Shown in pieces: positions 1-11,345 of a DNA stretch of 64,000 bases. Source of the stretch: Clarkia xantiana subsp. parviflora (taxonomy: Eukaryota; Streptophyta; Magnoliopsida; Myrtales; Onagraceae); NCBI GenBank assembly GCA_036873135.1, contig JAPTYO010000007.1, positions 664,763 through 728,762 on the forward strand, given 5' to 3'. The notes below the pieces were generated by a model. The model was not told the DNA's origin. It saw nothing but the letters and a program-made list of their open reading frames with translations, and made no database searches. The position numbers and the translations under genes were made by a program. Each line of letters begins with the position of its first letter. Positions within the stretch are counted from its first letter, which is position 1.

Positions 1-836
1 CTCTCCCGGTGCATTAACTGAGGTACTAACTAATTTTACATTGAATTAACTAATTTTACATTGAATTTTGGCGTCTCAGATTTAAACGGTTGATATTTTA
101 AATATAACCAATTTGTTTGCAAACAAATGATTACTATCAGCAAACTAAGTAATTTGGATGAACTTGACGTGAAGAATTGTAATCAAATCCAAATCCATTA
201 ATTTAAACACCAACATACAGAGAGAAAATAAAAACCATCTGCAAGACTGCTAGCTTCGAGCTCAAGTAAGCCTTCTTCTTCTTCAAGTTACGGCTCCAGC
301 TTCTTCTTCTTCTATTCAAGCACCTCTCCACTTGTATATAACTCATCACCTTGCATGTTTGAGCTGGTTTAGCTGTTGCTCATCAACAAATATTTAGAGT
401 CTCAATTTTTATTATTGTTGTTATTTGATTTCCCTTTAGAATTTGAGTTAATTTTAACAGATTGAGCTGAAAAGACTATTTTAACATTTTTTTAAGCCTC
501 CGATTCCGGCAACACACCTTCGATTTCTTGCTACAGCGGTGCAACTGGAGATAACCTGGTCGTAACCTAAGTCCCTAATCGGAGCAGCGTTCTGGTCAGA
601 GGGGTATTTTTTGAATTTTTAAAATTGTTCACTCACGTGCCTATCACATGATTTGATTTCGTTCAACTTAACCTCAAAATTTAACAGAAACACTAAATAG
701 CAACACATATGAAACTTGAGACATTCAATTTCGTCATTAGAAACCAAACTGACACATGAGTCAAAATTAAGACAGTAAATAAGTTCTTTTCCCTTAAATT
801 AACCAATTAAAAAATCTAATGTTTAATATGGTGGAG
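1..836. other. Non-coding DNA upstream of the first visible MTP exon
   Basis: No convincing exon was found here. The stretch is AT-rich, has a TTCTTC-rich tract near 270-320, and contains a MITE-like repeat at about 480-790. It is probably an intron or the proximal 5' region of the metal tolerance protein gene. The missing N-terminal exon, about 90 residues in the family, is probably left of the window. Confidence 0.5.
480..790 (-). repeat. MITE-like repeat, family F copy
   Basis: Read on the minus strand, this segment closely resembles the repeat at 29105-29350. Both contain 'ATGTGTCA..TTTGG', then 'GTGTTGCTATTT', then 'GTTAAGTTGAA', then 'CAATTTTTAAAATTC'. It ends about 50 bp before the first visible MTP exon. 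It is non-coding, and its termini were not resolved. Confidence 0.6.
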
Positions 837-3800
837 TTGATTTAATGGATCTGCAGGATGAACTGAAGCAGCTAGCGAGAAGCGAAAGGTTTGCAATACA
901 AGTATCCAACATCGCAAACATGGTGTTGTTCGCAGCTAAAGTATACGCATCGGTGGAGAGTCGATCAATGGCGGTCATCGCCTCCACTTTGGACTCATTC
1001 TTAGACCTGTTATCGGGTTTCATCCTCTGGTTCACCTCAAACGCTATGCGCAATCCTAATCACTATCGCTACCCCATTGGCAAAAATAGGATGCAACCCG
1101 TTGTAACTTACTAAATTTTTCTAATTTATAACCTAATTAAATTGTTATTTCGTCTTTACGCAACACTTTCTTATTAACATGCCATATTTGATAGGGCATC
1201 ATCGTGTTTGCATCAGTAATGGCTACTCTTGGACTACAGATCATTCTCGAGTCGGTTCGGGAGATATTTGCAAAGGTATATATATTCTGATCAAACATGT
1301 ATTTACTAGTTAATTAGTGTCAATTAGATGTGTAAGTGAAATTGGGTTTGATAAGGTGGCGAGTCCTTATGAAACCAAATTTCACTTAAACCTTCATTTA
1401 GTATGGGAGACCATGTTTAGCACAAGTCAGGTCGACTAGACGTGTAAGTGAAATTTGATTTGACATGGACTCAGACCGGGGCGAGTCCTCTGCCATAATT
1501 TATTAAAGGGTTTATAGGTTTTTTGACACGCTATGTTTGCACACTTTTGACTTTTGGTACTACATGTTTGGTTTTGCCTATTTTTGATACTATACGTTTT
1601 CCAGTTGTTTACTTTTGAACCAATCGTTAGTTGACCGTTAGAGTTGACCATTAAATAGTCACGTGACGTGCACATGCTTAGCCCTAAGTTTGATTTTGTT
1701 CGGTTTAGTCCTAAATTTTTTGTCCTAACTTTATATTTTTGCAATTTAGCCCTTAAAAATTTCCAACCGCACCTTAGGACTAAATTGACCTAGCCATATC
1801 CATGGCTAGGTCGTACCATGGCTAGGGTCGCCGGACACGGGCGACCCTAACCATGTTCCGACCTAGCCATGGGTCGGACCATAGCTAGGTCAATTTAGCA
1901 TAGTTGACCCAATTGCTAAATTGACCTAGCTATGGTCCGATCCATGGCTAGGTCGGACCTTGGTTAGGGTCGCCCGTGTCCGGCGACCCTAGCCATGGTC
2001 CGAACTAGCTATGAATCGGGCCATAGATAGGTCAATTTAGTCGTAGGGTGCAGTTGAAAATGTTTGAGGGCTAAATTGCAAAAATAAAAAGTCAGGACAA
2101 AAAATCTGAGGACTAAAATGAACAAAATCAAAAGTTGAGGTTAGGCATGTGCAAGTTACGTGACTATTTAACAGTCAACTCTAACAGTCGGACCAAAAGT
2201 AAATAATTGACAAACGTTTGGTACAAAAAATAGACAAAATCAAACATGTGTTACCAAAAGTCAAAAATGTACAAAGATAGGGGTACCAAAATACCTACAA
2301 AACCCTTTATTAAAGCCTAGACAGGTCTGAGTTATTGACCAACTAGCGTGAGCCCATGGCTGTATTAATCTAGTCACGATCTAACTTTTTTTAAAATAAA
2401 ATAATAATTAGAAATTTAAAATTGAATCATTATTGATATAGAGTTTTGATCGCTAGAAGTTCGACCTAACTTAGACTCGTGCTAGACATGGTCTCCCATA
2501 CTAGATGATCATGTCTATTATAAGCATGAGTTAAGACTAGCCCCTAACTATGGGAATCGAGTGATACATCTTTCAATAGCCACACATCGAATAATTGGGG
2601 CACTAAAAGTAAATTTTGTTTAATGAACCACTAAAAAAGTAATTTTCCTAAAATTCTAACGTGCTAATAAGATTGGTAAGTGGTAATATGTTTGTTTGTT
2701 GATGCAGTCCCGTCCGGAGCAGAACCGTGAGAAGGAAATGTGGATGGTGGGAATAATGGTGTCGGTGACGGCGGTGAAGTTCGTTTTAATGGTGTACTGC
2801 CGGAGGTTCAGGAACGAGATCGTGAGGGCGTACGCACAGGATCATTTCTTCGACGTCATTACTAATTCCATTGGCCTCGCCACCGCCGTCTTGGCCATCC
2901 ACTTCTTCTGGTGGATCGATCCCACCGGAGCTATCATTGTCAGTTCCACTCCACTCCATTCTAATCTAAGTATTCTTGGTACATATGTTTGATCCAAATT
3001 CGCTTTTGGAACTATATGTTTTTTTTCGTTTACTTTTGGTACTAAACATTTTAAAAAATTATATTTTTAGTACCTCCGTTTGTTGACCGTTAGTTTTGAC
3101 CATTAAATGTACAAGTTACGTGACCCACTCTACATTTTTGATTTTATTCAATTTAGTCTATTTAACACATCTCTAACTTTTATTTTATTCAATTTAGTCA
3201 TAAAATTTAAAAATCGAACCCTATTGACCTTAACTAGGGGCTAGGTCCGAGACTCTGATTGAGTTCGATCGGGTCGATTTTGAATTTTAGAGGCTAAATT
3301 AAAAAACATCAAAAGTTGACGATGATGCCACCTAACTTGCACATGTCATATAACGGGTTTTTTTACCATACTTCAAGAGTACCATGCTTTTAGTTTTTTT
3401 TAATACTATGGTGGACTTAATTGTAATATAAGTAAAATTTAAAAAGTATGAAATTTTTTAACCACGCCTAATATTTGAATCATACTATTAATAATATCAA
3501 ATAGAAGGAAAAAAAAAGCAAAAGCATGATAGAAAGATCATTATATAACGGCAAAAAATAACGGTTAATTAACATATGTACTAAAAACATACTTTCTTGA
3601 AACGTTTAGTACCAAAATAGACGGAAAAAGCTAGTTTGATTCGAAACGTATGATACCAAAATAATTTTAACACATTTTACTTTCCGCCCTCAAACGGGAC
3701 CCACAACAAAACACTTGAAAATTTAGAATATATATATATTTGGGGACTGCAGATCGCGTTATACACAATAAGCACGTGGTCAAAGACAGTGATCGAAAAC

Positions 3801-4097
3801 GTGTGGCTGCTGATCGGAAGGACAGCTCCGCCGGAGTTCATAGCGAAGCTAACGTACCTGGTATGGAACCACAGTGAAGAGATCAAGCACATCGACACCG
3901 TCAGAGCATACACATTCGGTGCCCATTACTTTGTCGAAGTAGACATCGTACTTCCAGAACATATGTTTCTCAACAAGGCTCATAACATCGGTGAAGCTCT
4001 TCAGGAGAAGCTCGAGAAGCTTCCGGAAGTCGAACGCGCCTTCGTCCACATCGACTTTGAGTTCACCCACAGGCCCGAACACAAGAACAAAGCTTAA
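837..4097 (+). CDS. Mn-type metal tolerance protein (CDF family), 5' partial
   Basis: Cation diffusion facilitator of the plant Mn-CDF group (MTP8-11), which exports Mn2+ from the cytosol into Golgi, prevacuolar or vacuolar compartments by metal/proton exchange. Exons: 837-1102 (possible acceptor at 835-836; first Met at 845), 1195-1275, 2708-2938, 3753-4097. From Met845 they give 304 residues in one frame. The two DxxxD metal-site motifs of the family are present as DSFLD (exon 1) and DHFFD (exon 3), and the C-terminal cytosolic domain ends in HRPEHKNKA. Arabidopsis MTP11 is about 394 residues, so roughly 90 N-terminal cytosolic residues are missing and are probably encoded upstream. It looks closest to MTP11/MTP9, but I cannot separate them. 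Intron 2 holds an intact MITE and intron 3 a decayed relative. No frameshift was seen. Confidence 0.93.
1508..2305. mobile_element. Foldback MULE-like MITE with perfect 9-bp TSD (family C)
   Basis: A 798-bp element lies between perfect direct repeats TTTATTAAA at 1499-1507 and 2306-2314. It begins GGGTTTATAGG and ends CCTACAAAACCC. The arms are inverted copies of each other over most of their length, for example 'GTTGACCGTTAGAGTTGACC' against its complement near 2170-2190. The centre repeats 'GACCTAGCCATGG' and its complement many times. There is no ORF of note. The 9-bp duplication and long inverted repeats point to Mutator-like transposition. It sits in intron 2 of the MTP gene. Confidence 0.85.
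2977..3665. repeat. Decayed family C MITE in MTP intron 3
   Basis: The left part (about 2977-3200) repeats the family C arm: 'TTTTGGTACTAAAC', 'TTGACCGTTAGTTTTGACC', then 'ACAAGTTACGTGAC'. The right part (about 3300-3370 and 3540-3670) carries complementary pieces. The element is shortened and diverged relative to 1508-2305. Confidence 0.55.
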
Positions 4098-5328
4098 CTA
4101 TATATGTATATATATATATATGTGTATGAGTTTGTTGTCACTTAACTCTCTAAGTTCGTATTAGTATTTACTTGTGTGGTTGCCCTGTGTTTTTGCAGCC
4201 GATGATGATAAAATATGGATATGTAGATTGTAAACCTGCATTGTTGTGTATTTGTTGTATTTTTATTATGATTATGATTTTGAATTTGTTGATTAATGCA
4301 TCAATCTCCAAAGTTTAGTTGATGCAAATGGATAAAAAGTTTTGTTCGCTAGAAAAGAATAAAATCCTGCATGACAATTTCTTTGTATAATAATAATAAG
4401 AGGTTTTTGTTTTCGTAATAGCACTTATAATGGTAGTTCATAGTGACTAGTCAGTCACATATTGTAAATTACTTCTTTATTCAATATTTCAATGAGACTT
4501 CATAGTTTCAAAGTTAATTCCGCTAGGAGTCACTAGAATTTAAAATAGTGTTAATAACCTATAAATAGTGTTAATAACCTATATTTCATTTTTTTTTGAA
4601 ATTTTGGGGTTTATGTGCGAATTTCTTGTTCCTTCAATCATTTTCATTAATCCACTCATAATTCATCTCTTTATTTTTCATAAAGTCGTCAAATTTCCCC
4701 CAAAACTTGAATTTAAAAAAAGTTTCCAACAGAGTGGTGTAAGAATAATTTCAAGCTATAACGGAGCGGGATTTACTTGTGCGGATGTGGTTTAGTAGTT
4801 TAATTTCAATTAGTGGTTTAATTTTTAGTGTTTGTAAACTCTATAGTAGTAACTTATGAGTACTGACATATTAATTCATAGTATTTTTTATATATGAAGT
4901 TCAATAACTTTGACATACACAATAGTACGAATTGTCATCCCTACAGGCACGACCTCTTAACTTTAATAGACTGTTGGTAGTGTTACATTGACTGGTTAAG
5001 TGTTTGCGCTGATTGTTCTTTAAATATGGTCGGAATAAACATTAAACTATGAGCCGGAGAGCCCAAACATTATGTAGCGGGTGAATCCAAGTAGTAACGA
5101 TATTTTATTCAAGCCCCGTCATTCAATTAATTCACCATGACATGCCCACAACCATTATTTTGCTTACTCGGATATCCCATACACCCGTTGAAAGAAAGAA
5201 AGAAATTAATCCTTCAAAATATACGAAAAAAATGTTTGTGTATCCAAAGCTGATCTAAAATAGGGTCATACATTACCTAGTACAGCCAATTTTCTGAGCT
5301 TCATGAGACAATAATACAAGGTGCAGAA
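4098..5328. other. Convergent intergenic region with a family B MITE remnant
   Basis: 3' flanks of two convergent genes: the MTP 3' UTR from 4098 and the 3' UTR of the minus-strand Arg/Gly-rich gene up to 5328. About 4548-4795 matches the interior of the family B MITEs at 27500 and 33636 ('CATTTTCAT..ACTCA', 'AGAGTGGTGT', 'ACGGAGCGGGATT'). It lacks recognisable termini, so it is a remnant. No gene was seen. Confidence 0.6.
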
Positions 5329-8022
5329 TCACTTGTATTGTTTCGAAACCTCCCAGACAAGCTTGTCCATGAATTGGCATTTCTTGTCGAACCCCCAACC
5401 GGGATTGCTCTGCGTCATCAACTTTATTTTGTCAAACTAAAGAAAAAACAGACATCATCTTTTAACATTCTACCCTTTTTTTTTGTTCATCCATACACCA
5501 ATTTACCAATAAATGGATCACAGTCATGGATGGCATTCAATGAGATGTTACATGCATTAAAGGGTTAAGAACCTATAAACTGTCTGAGGTGTTCTCTATG
5601 TGAGATTTTGGTGTCTGAAGTTTCAACTTTGTTAAAATTAGGTTTTCCGTCCATTTTTGCTGTCAAATTTAATAGAATTGTATGAAAAGTCACACTTGCC
5701 CCTATACCTTTATGTTTACGCCGGCGACCACCCAACTCCGGCCGGCGACCACCCAACTCCGGCCGGCGACCACCCTAGGGGCAATTTTGGGATTTTTTTT
5801 ATCAGGTCACGTGACAAGCACATTACCAAGTTTTGTCAATTTTAACAGAAAATTTGGACGGAGACAGCCAATTTCAACAAAGTTGAAACTTCAGACAGTC
5901 AATATCAACAATTTAAACTTCAAACACCAAAATCTCACGTAGGTCAAACTTCAGACAGTTTATAGCCTGCCTCAAATGAAAAAACCTAGAAACTGAAGGC
6001 TAAAGAGACCTAGCAAGTTAACATTTCTTAACAGCTGATACAACGAAAGTAGAGCTGTGTTAGTCGAGTAGTAGAGTTCTGACCTGGAGAGAACGAACGG
6101 CTCTGTTAGTAAAATCCTCAACAGAAGCAGGAACACCTTTTGGGAGTGTTTTGGCCACTCGTTCCAATTCTTGCTGCTGCTGCTTAGCAGTAACCCTGTT
6201 CGGTCCGCTGTAGTAGTCGACAATCTCTTTAATCAAAGGAGCTCTCTCCATTGTTTCTTTCATTACTTCCTACAAAGGGAGCAACACCACAAAAGGAGAA
6301 ATGACATAGAATGTTGAACTCCAAGTAAAACTTTGATCCTATTACATATAAGGAGAAATGCATTTTCAGTCCATTTGAGATTACAGCAACAAATTAACCA
6401 ATGTCACACTACTGCCTAAATGCGCAAGTCTCCAAATAACAACTGATAAGCAGTTTTTGATCATCAAGGAGATGAACCCAGAAAGCATTAACCAATCACT
6501 GATGTGATTGCATCAATGACAGTACGAAGCATAAATAAAATCAAACCAACTACTCAATCAAGTAGACTCATCTACTGCAGACTTGCTATAATTCAAGGTA
6601 AGCTGGGTAAACAAACCCGACAAAACTTTAATATCAAGGCACATATATAGAACTGACACTTCAGTTAGAGCACTATGGTATGATAGATTGATGAACAATA
6701 TGTGAACAGACATAGAATAGAATCATATAGGCCAGTGACAAGTACCTCCCACTCTTGTTGATCCTTAATGCCTTCATATAGCATTAAGAAAGGCTTCATC
6801 TTCTCAAGAGCGTCTCTAAGAGGAATAGGCTGCTTCTCATCTATATCAGGATTTGACTGAAAATCTGCCATATGATACTCCGGCTCAAACTCAATCTGCA
6901 GCAAAACAGTATGGTCTTTAACCATCCATCACAACAAATGGAAATCCTTGTGCATAACATATAGATGAATTACGACATCGAAGAAAATCAGAGCTTTTCA
7001 TTCAATCAATGGCTTCTCTTCTCTTTACTAGCTGGAACAGATAAGAAACTTACCATACAGTTGGTATGGAAAGTATCCAAATACATGTCCATGGCAGGAG
7101 ACGGTAGCACCCTTTCACCGATTTCTTCAAACGCTTCTGTCAACTGGTTCATGGTATCAGGACCAAGCTTTTCTGCCATTTTTTCATCGTCATTGCCCTC
7201 GCCGAGATAAAGACCGGCACCTGGTTCGTCATCTGCGTCTTCATCTCTTCTTCTGTCGTCTCTGTCTCTGAATCCTCTGCCTCGGCCTGGTCCACCTCTT
7301 CCTCGTCCTCTACCTCTCCCTCTCCCTCTTGCTTGATAACCTCCACCTCTACCGCCACGGCCACCATGGCTAGGTTCGCCTTGGGGCTGAAACCTCGGCT
7401 CTCTCCTCGTTCTACCAATCCCATCCTCTTCAGGCGGCGGAAATGGCCGAGCTCTCAGGTGGCGATTTTCTTCCTTTGGCGGGACAACATCAGGGGTAGG
7501 CTTAGCAACTGGTTTCCCTCGGCCTGCTCCTCCGGATGATAATACTGACAGTATACTCGACGGAAGACTGCGGCTCGCCTCTACTGGTTCAGCTGGCGGC
7601 GGAACCCTAGCCACTTCGGGAACCTCGTTTTTGAAGAAAATGGGCTTCTTCGGACCATCAGGATCCGACGGCGGGGTGGAGGTAGCGGCTCGGCCGCGAC
7701 CAACTGATGAAACGAAAGTGTTGAAGGAAGGTAATACTGTGGATGAGGACGGTAAGGGTTTCCCGCGGCCGTGGCCCAACGGCGGAGCCGGTCTTTCAGC
7801 AGAGTCATCGGTGCTTGAATCGCCAGGGACTGATCCACCTCTTCCCGCTACGGGAGCTGTAAATCCGAAGGGGGTCGGGCCGCCACGTCCACGGCCTCTA
7901 CCTCCGCCGCCGTCGGATGAAGTGGAGAATTGAATCAGAGCATTCTTGGTGAAGGTATCAGTGAAGGCACTGCTGCCTGGACATCGCAATCTTCTTCCTA
8001 TACAAGCTCTCATCTGGAACAA
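5329..8022 (-). CDS. Arg/Gly/Pro-rich protein with conserved C-terminal domain, probably organelle-targeted
   Basis: Minus-strand exons: 8022-7054, 6895-6746, 6269-6084, 5409-5329. All introns are phase 0 and the product is 461 residues. The N-terminus (MFQMRACIGRRLRC) is Arg-rich with few acidic residues, as in a mitochondrial presequence; MRAC at 8013 is an alternative start. Residues about 35-270 are low-complexity Gly/Arg/Pro with GRGRGRG runs that could bind RNA. The rest is ordered: acidic residues, then DALEKMKPFLMLYEG, ERAPLIKEIVDYYSGPNRV, a QQQQELERVAKTLP helix, and a terminal block with NPGWGFDKKCQFMDKL. I recall this C-terminal domain from uncharacterised plant proteins, sometimes called hydroxyproline-rich or mitochondrial-ribosome-related. 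I assign no function. The last intron carries a MITE at 5562-5967. Confidence 0.85.
5562..5967. mobile_element. Family A MITE in the last intron of the Arg/Gly-rich gene
   Basis: About 400 bp, beginning GGGTTAAGAACCTATAAACT and ending near TCAGACAGTTTATAG. The arms are inverted ('GTGTCTGAAGTTTCAACTTTG' against 'CAAAGTTGAAACTTCAGACAG'). The centre has the near-repeated 20-mer CCGGCCGGCGACCACCCAAC. The right terminus seems to lack the outer TTCTTAACCC, and no target duplication was found. Confidence 0.75.
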
Positions 8023-8318
8023 TCAACTGGACGGATCTACGAGATGATCCGATCCGATCCAATCCAATCACTTCAGTTACCGATGCAAACTGGGAAATTT
8101 CTTCTGCCACTGCCTTCGGCTTCCCGGTAACGGCACCCCAGGGAGGGAGACGGAGGGTTTTGATCTTGTTGGGCTCGATGACCAATTTGGGTAACTCAAA
8201 TCCGTTTAGAAGCCCCGGGCCAGTCGAGGCCTGGCCTTGGCCCAATATAACGGAACGAGAAGACGCTGTAAATCACCTCCTTTCTAGGGCGGTCGATGGT
8301 CGATTGATCGAGAGGGAA
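8023..8318. promoter_or_regulatory. Short divergent (possibly bidirectional) promoter
   Basis: Only 296 bp separate the start codons of the minus-strand Arg/Gly-rich gene (8022) and the plus-strand membrane protein gene (8319). Both 5' UTRs and core promoters must lie within this space or overlap. I found no clear TATA box, as is common for bidirectional housekeeping promoters. Confidence 0.6.
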
Positions 8319-9806
8319 ATGTCGTTTCTGTGGGAGAAGAGCGGGACATGGAGATGGATAGTGAGGACATCGAGGGATTCGAAGCCCTTCTTCATTGCGT
8401 TCGCCACCGTTTGCGGTGTGATTCCTGGCATAATCGGCTATGGCGTAATGCAGGTCACTAATTCCCGTACCGAGCAGCTTGAATCTCAGCTCCGGCAGAA
8501 GGCTCGCCCTGAAACCCTGGTTCGCTTTCCTCATCATCTTCCTTTTTATTTCAGCTCAGAAACTGGAAAATTGGTCACACTATGGCAACATGTTGTATTA
8601 CAAATTGATGATCTGAATTGCTTTATCATACCGAAAGAGGGAACTGCATAGTTGATCCATGGCTAAGACATATAGTAATCTTCTTCATCTGCATACCTTG
8701 CATTGCTTTGTCATTTGGTCTTTGAATTCTTTCTTATTGCCAGGATTAGGGTTTAAGGTTAGGATGAAATTGAATCCTTCTGATCATAATTCAGAAGTTA
8801 GATACTATGATTTGCTAATTGCTTTGTTGTTGAGTAGAAGAACCTCATGAACTCCAGTGGATTAGGTTATTACTAGTGCAGCTTGTTACTTGAAGTTCCT
8901 CCCGTGCTCGGGGTTTCGATTTAGCCTAGCTAAAGGTTTTGCAAGTAGCCTCTACCTACTAACTAAAGAGCTTCATTTTTGCAACCTTCTTATGTAAATG
9001 AAGAAAAAAACAAGCTTACAAAAGAATAGTTATCTTGTAAGAGACAAAAAAATCGATACGTCAGTTAATACTAACAATAGATTGTTTTAGAAATCACTTT
9101 TCAATATTTGGGATTATTCTTTAAGGGATCACCTCCAGAAATTAGATGTTCGCATTATTCCTCTCTGCCTTGGTCGTGACAGCAATCTGTCTCTGTTGGC
9201 TCCTGGAAACTCCTTTATGGTTGAGAAATGCCTCCATTAGTTAATATGAACTAAGATAAATGATTTAAGACATTCTGAAGTGTATATGCAGAAACTGTAA
9301 GCCCTGAAATTGCAGAACTGTGAAGTTTTTGGGTGAGTCAATACATATTTGAGTAATATTTGTAGTATAGAATTGGTTTTTTCTTGTTTGATTGATGGAT
9401 AGCCAGCCACAGTGAGTATCTACTATCTAGTCATGCAGAGTTACTCTTAATGTGCTATACTGCCCATAGAATGCTCATTTTATGGTGAAGAAGTAGCTCT
9501 AGCTTCAGTCATTTCAACATTCATTTGATCAAGCTCCTTAAATTCATGCACCTTCTGCTCTTTTTGTTTTTGAAAATGTGAAAGACACTGATGATGCTTG
9601 TGTTCATGATTCTCATACAGTTGATGGGAAAAACAAATAGAGATAGACTAGCAGAATACCTTGGGGAAATACAGCGAAAGGAAGACACGAATGACCGGTA
9701 TGTTGCTGCTCTGAAAGGCGAGACGTTAACTAGGAGTCCTTATGTCCGAATTCAACCAATCCCACAGCAGAACACTGATGAATCAACCAAGGATAAGAAG
9801 AATTAG
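8319..9806 (+). CDS. Small conserved single-span membrane protein, function unknown
   Basis: Two exons, 8319-8519 and 9621-9806, give 128 residues. The start ATG at 8319 opens MSFLWEKSGTWRW. A hydrophobic stretch at about residues 24-46 (FFIAFATVCGVIPGIIGYGV) is a likely membrane span. It is followed by a charged helix (RTEQLESQLRQKARPETL). Exon 2 encodes DRLAEYLGEIQRKEDTNDRY, then LTRSPYVRIQPIP and a polar tail. I recognise this as a small conserved plant family but know no function for it. The donor after CTG (GTTCGC) is a weak match to consensus, while the ACAG acceptor at 9620 is good. The gene shares a short divergent promoter with the upstream gene, which could imply co-expression. Confidence 0.82.
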
Positions 9807-10061
9807 ACGAATGATACTCGGGTTGCTTTCTAGTTTTGATTGTCATTTTCGCGTTTATGTTGTGTGAGAAACCGGATTTTTGTTGTTTAAATGCTTGTGA
9901 TTCTGTTCCTCTGGTTCTACTTTTGTTGGATCATGCTATGATCTTAATGTAAATACTGAGCTTACTAAGAATTAGTCGAATAAAGGGTGTGGGAGCTTTC
10001 AAAAGAAAAAGGGTTTAATTCTTACTGAATTTAAGAGATGGTGTTAAAATATTTGATGTAG

Positions 10062-10545
10062 GGGTTAAGAACCTATAAACAGTCAAATGTTTGCTCAATT
10101 TTGAAATTTGGTGTCTGAAGTTTGAAATATGTATAGTCTCAGGTTTCATTCTAGTTGAAATTTGGTGTTTCCGCGCGTTTTTTTCTCTTCATTCAATTAT
10201 TTTTATTAACGCATACACTCATAATCCATCGCTCTTTACTTTTTACAAAATTATAAAAAAATTCTCAAAACTTAAACATTAAAAATCCATCGCTTTTTAC
10301 TTTTTACAAAATCATAAAAAATTTCCCAAAACTTGAAATCCAAAATAAATACTTCCAGCAGAGTGGTGTGTAGCGATTTCCAGTGACAACGAAGTGGAAA
10401 CGTGGTTAGCTTCTTTGATGACGGTCTCGGAAAGGTGACGAGAATGGAGCATATGGGAACTCGATTTTGACAGTCAGTTTCGTCTAGATTGACTTCTATA
10501 AAGTAATCACACCGAGACACCAAATTTTTAAAGTAATCACACCGA
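10062..10545. mobile_element. Family B MITE, right end truncated
   Basis: Starts AGGGGTTAAGAACCTATAAAC and contains the family B interior (ACTCATAATCCATCGCTCTTT, then AGAGTGGTGT, then CAGTTTCGTC). A 32-bp stretch containing TCCATCGCTTTTTACTTTTT is partly duplicated. The right inverted arm is missing and appears cut by the adjoining CTCGACTCGA-rich repeat. Confidence 0.65.
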
Positions 10546-10549
10546 GGCA

Positions 10550-11042
10550 TGTAGAGGTGAAAACGAGCCGAGTATCCGTCAATCTCGACTCGAATCGATT
10601 AGTATCCGTCAATCTCGAATCGAATCGATTGGTATTTGTCAAGTTCGAACTCGGTCGAGCTCTAATTTTGAAACTCGACTCGAATCCTAGCTCGATATAA
10701 TCGAACTCGGCTCGACTCGATTCGTTAGTCAATTATAATATCACAATAAATTAACATTTCTCATTACTAAAAATTTGAAGCTGACTCAACTAAACTCGAA
10801 CTCGATTAATTTATATAATAATTAATTATTATTAAATAAGAATAACAATAAGAATCAAGTCCGACTCGACTTATAAACTCGAACATAAAACTTATTTAAG
10901 TTCACGAGTAACTCAAAACGAACATTATCAAGCTCAACTTCGACTTGATATACCAGAAAATTCGACTCGAGCTCGACTCGACTCAAATTATTTAAAGCTA
11001 ATTCGAGTTTTGTCCGAATAGATTGATTCGTTTACACCCTCC
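10550..11042. repeat. CTCGACTCGA-rich TIR repeat, hAT-like MITE
   Basis: Left end AGAGGTGAAAACGAGCCGAG, right end near TTCGTTTACACCCTCC, so the termini are imperfect inverted copies. The inside is dominated by degenerate TCGACTCGA and TCGAACTCG units, with one near-duplicate of GAGTATCCGTCAATCTCGA. This kind of dispersed repeat is common in eudicot genomes. Confidence 0.55.
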
Positions 11043-11345
11043 TTGCACGTAGATCAAGAGCTGTGCAGCATTGGGCTTCAAGAAAGAAAGTCTACGTCCC
11101 AACTTCAGTGACAGGCCCATCTGGAAATAAAGTCATTGATCGAAATATAGAGCGGATTGCTTTTTAAGTTCTCGTGCTTCGTTCGTCCATCTCCGATCAA
11201 ACGGAATTGAAAGTTGTTCTTCTGGCGCTTCAAATTTCCCATTTCACAGTACAGTTTAGCAGAAATAGCATGTTGCTTGTTCTCATCGACTATCCAGTAT
11301 TTTGATCTGAACTAAAGGAGTCTGCTAATCCGAGTGGAATCAACC

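Larger units (their letters stand above)
9807..11345. other. Intergenic region with two MITEs and the NUA promoter
   Basis: 3' flank of the small membrane protein gene, then a family B MITE (10062-10545), then a CTCGACTCGA-rich repeat (about 10550-11042), then about 300 bp of promoter and leader before the NUA start. No coding sequence was seen. Confidence 0.65.

Noticed and set aside
5657..5942. Short proline/threonine-repeat ORFs in the intron of the Arg/Gly-rich gene
   Set aside because: They fall wholly within the family A MITE and arise from its CCGGCGACCACCCAA units.
7149..7933. Overlapping open frames on both strands over the Arg/Gly-rich exon
   Set aside because: They are shadows of a GC-rich repetitive coding exon. 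Only the 8022 frame continues through spliced, conserved exons.
8160..8318. Earlier start for the small membrane protein
   Set aside because: The frame is open upstream, but residues before MSFLWEK do not look conserved and the extension would run into the divergent gene's promoter.
11334..11345. Possible upstream NUA start (four extra residues)
   Set aside because: The codon at 11334 is GTG. The ATG at 11346 matches the conserved MPxF--DEE start of NUA proteins.
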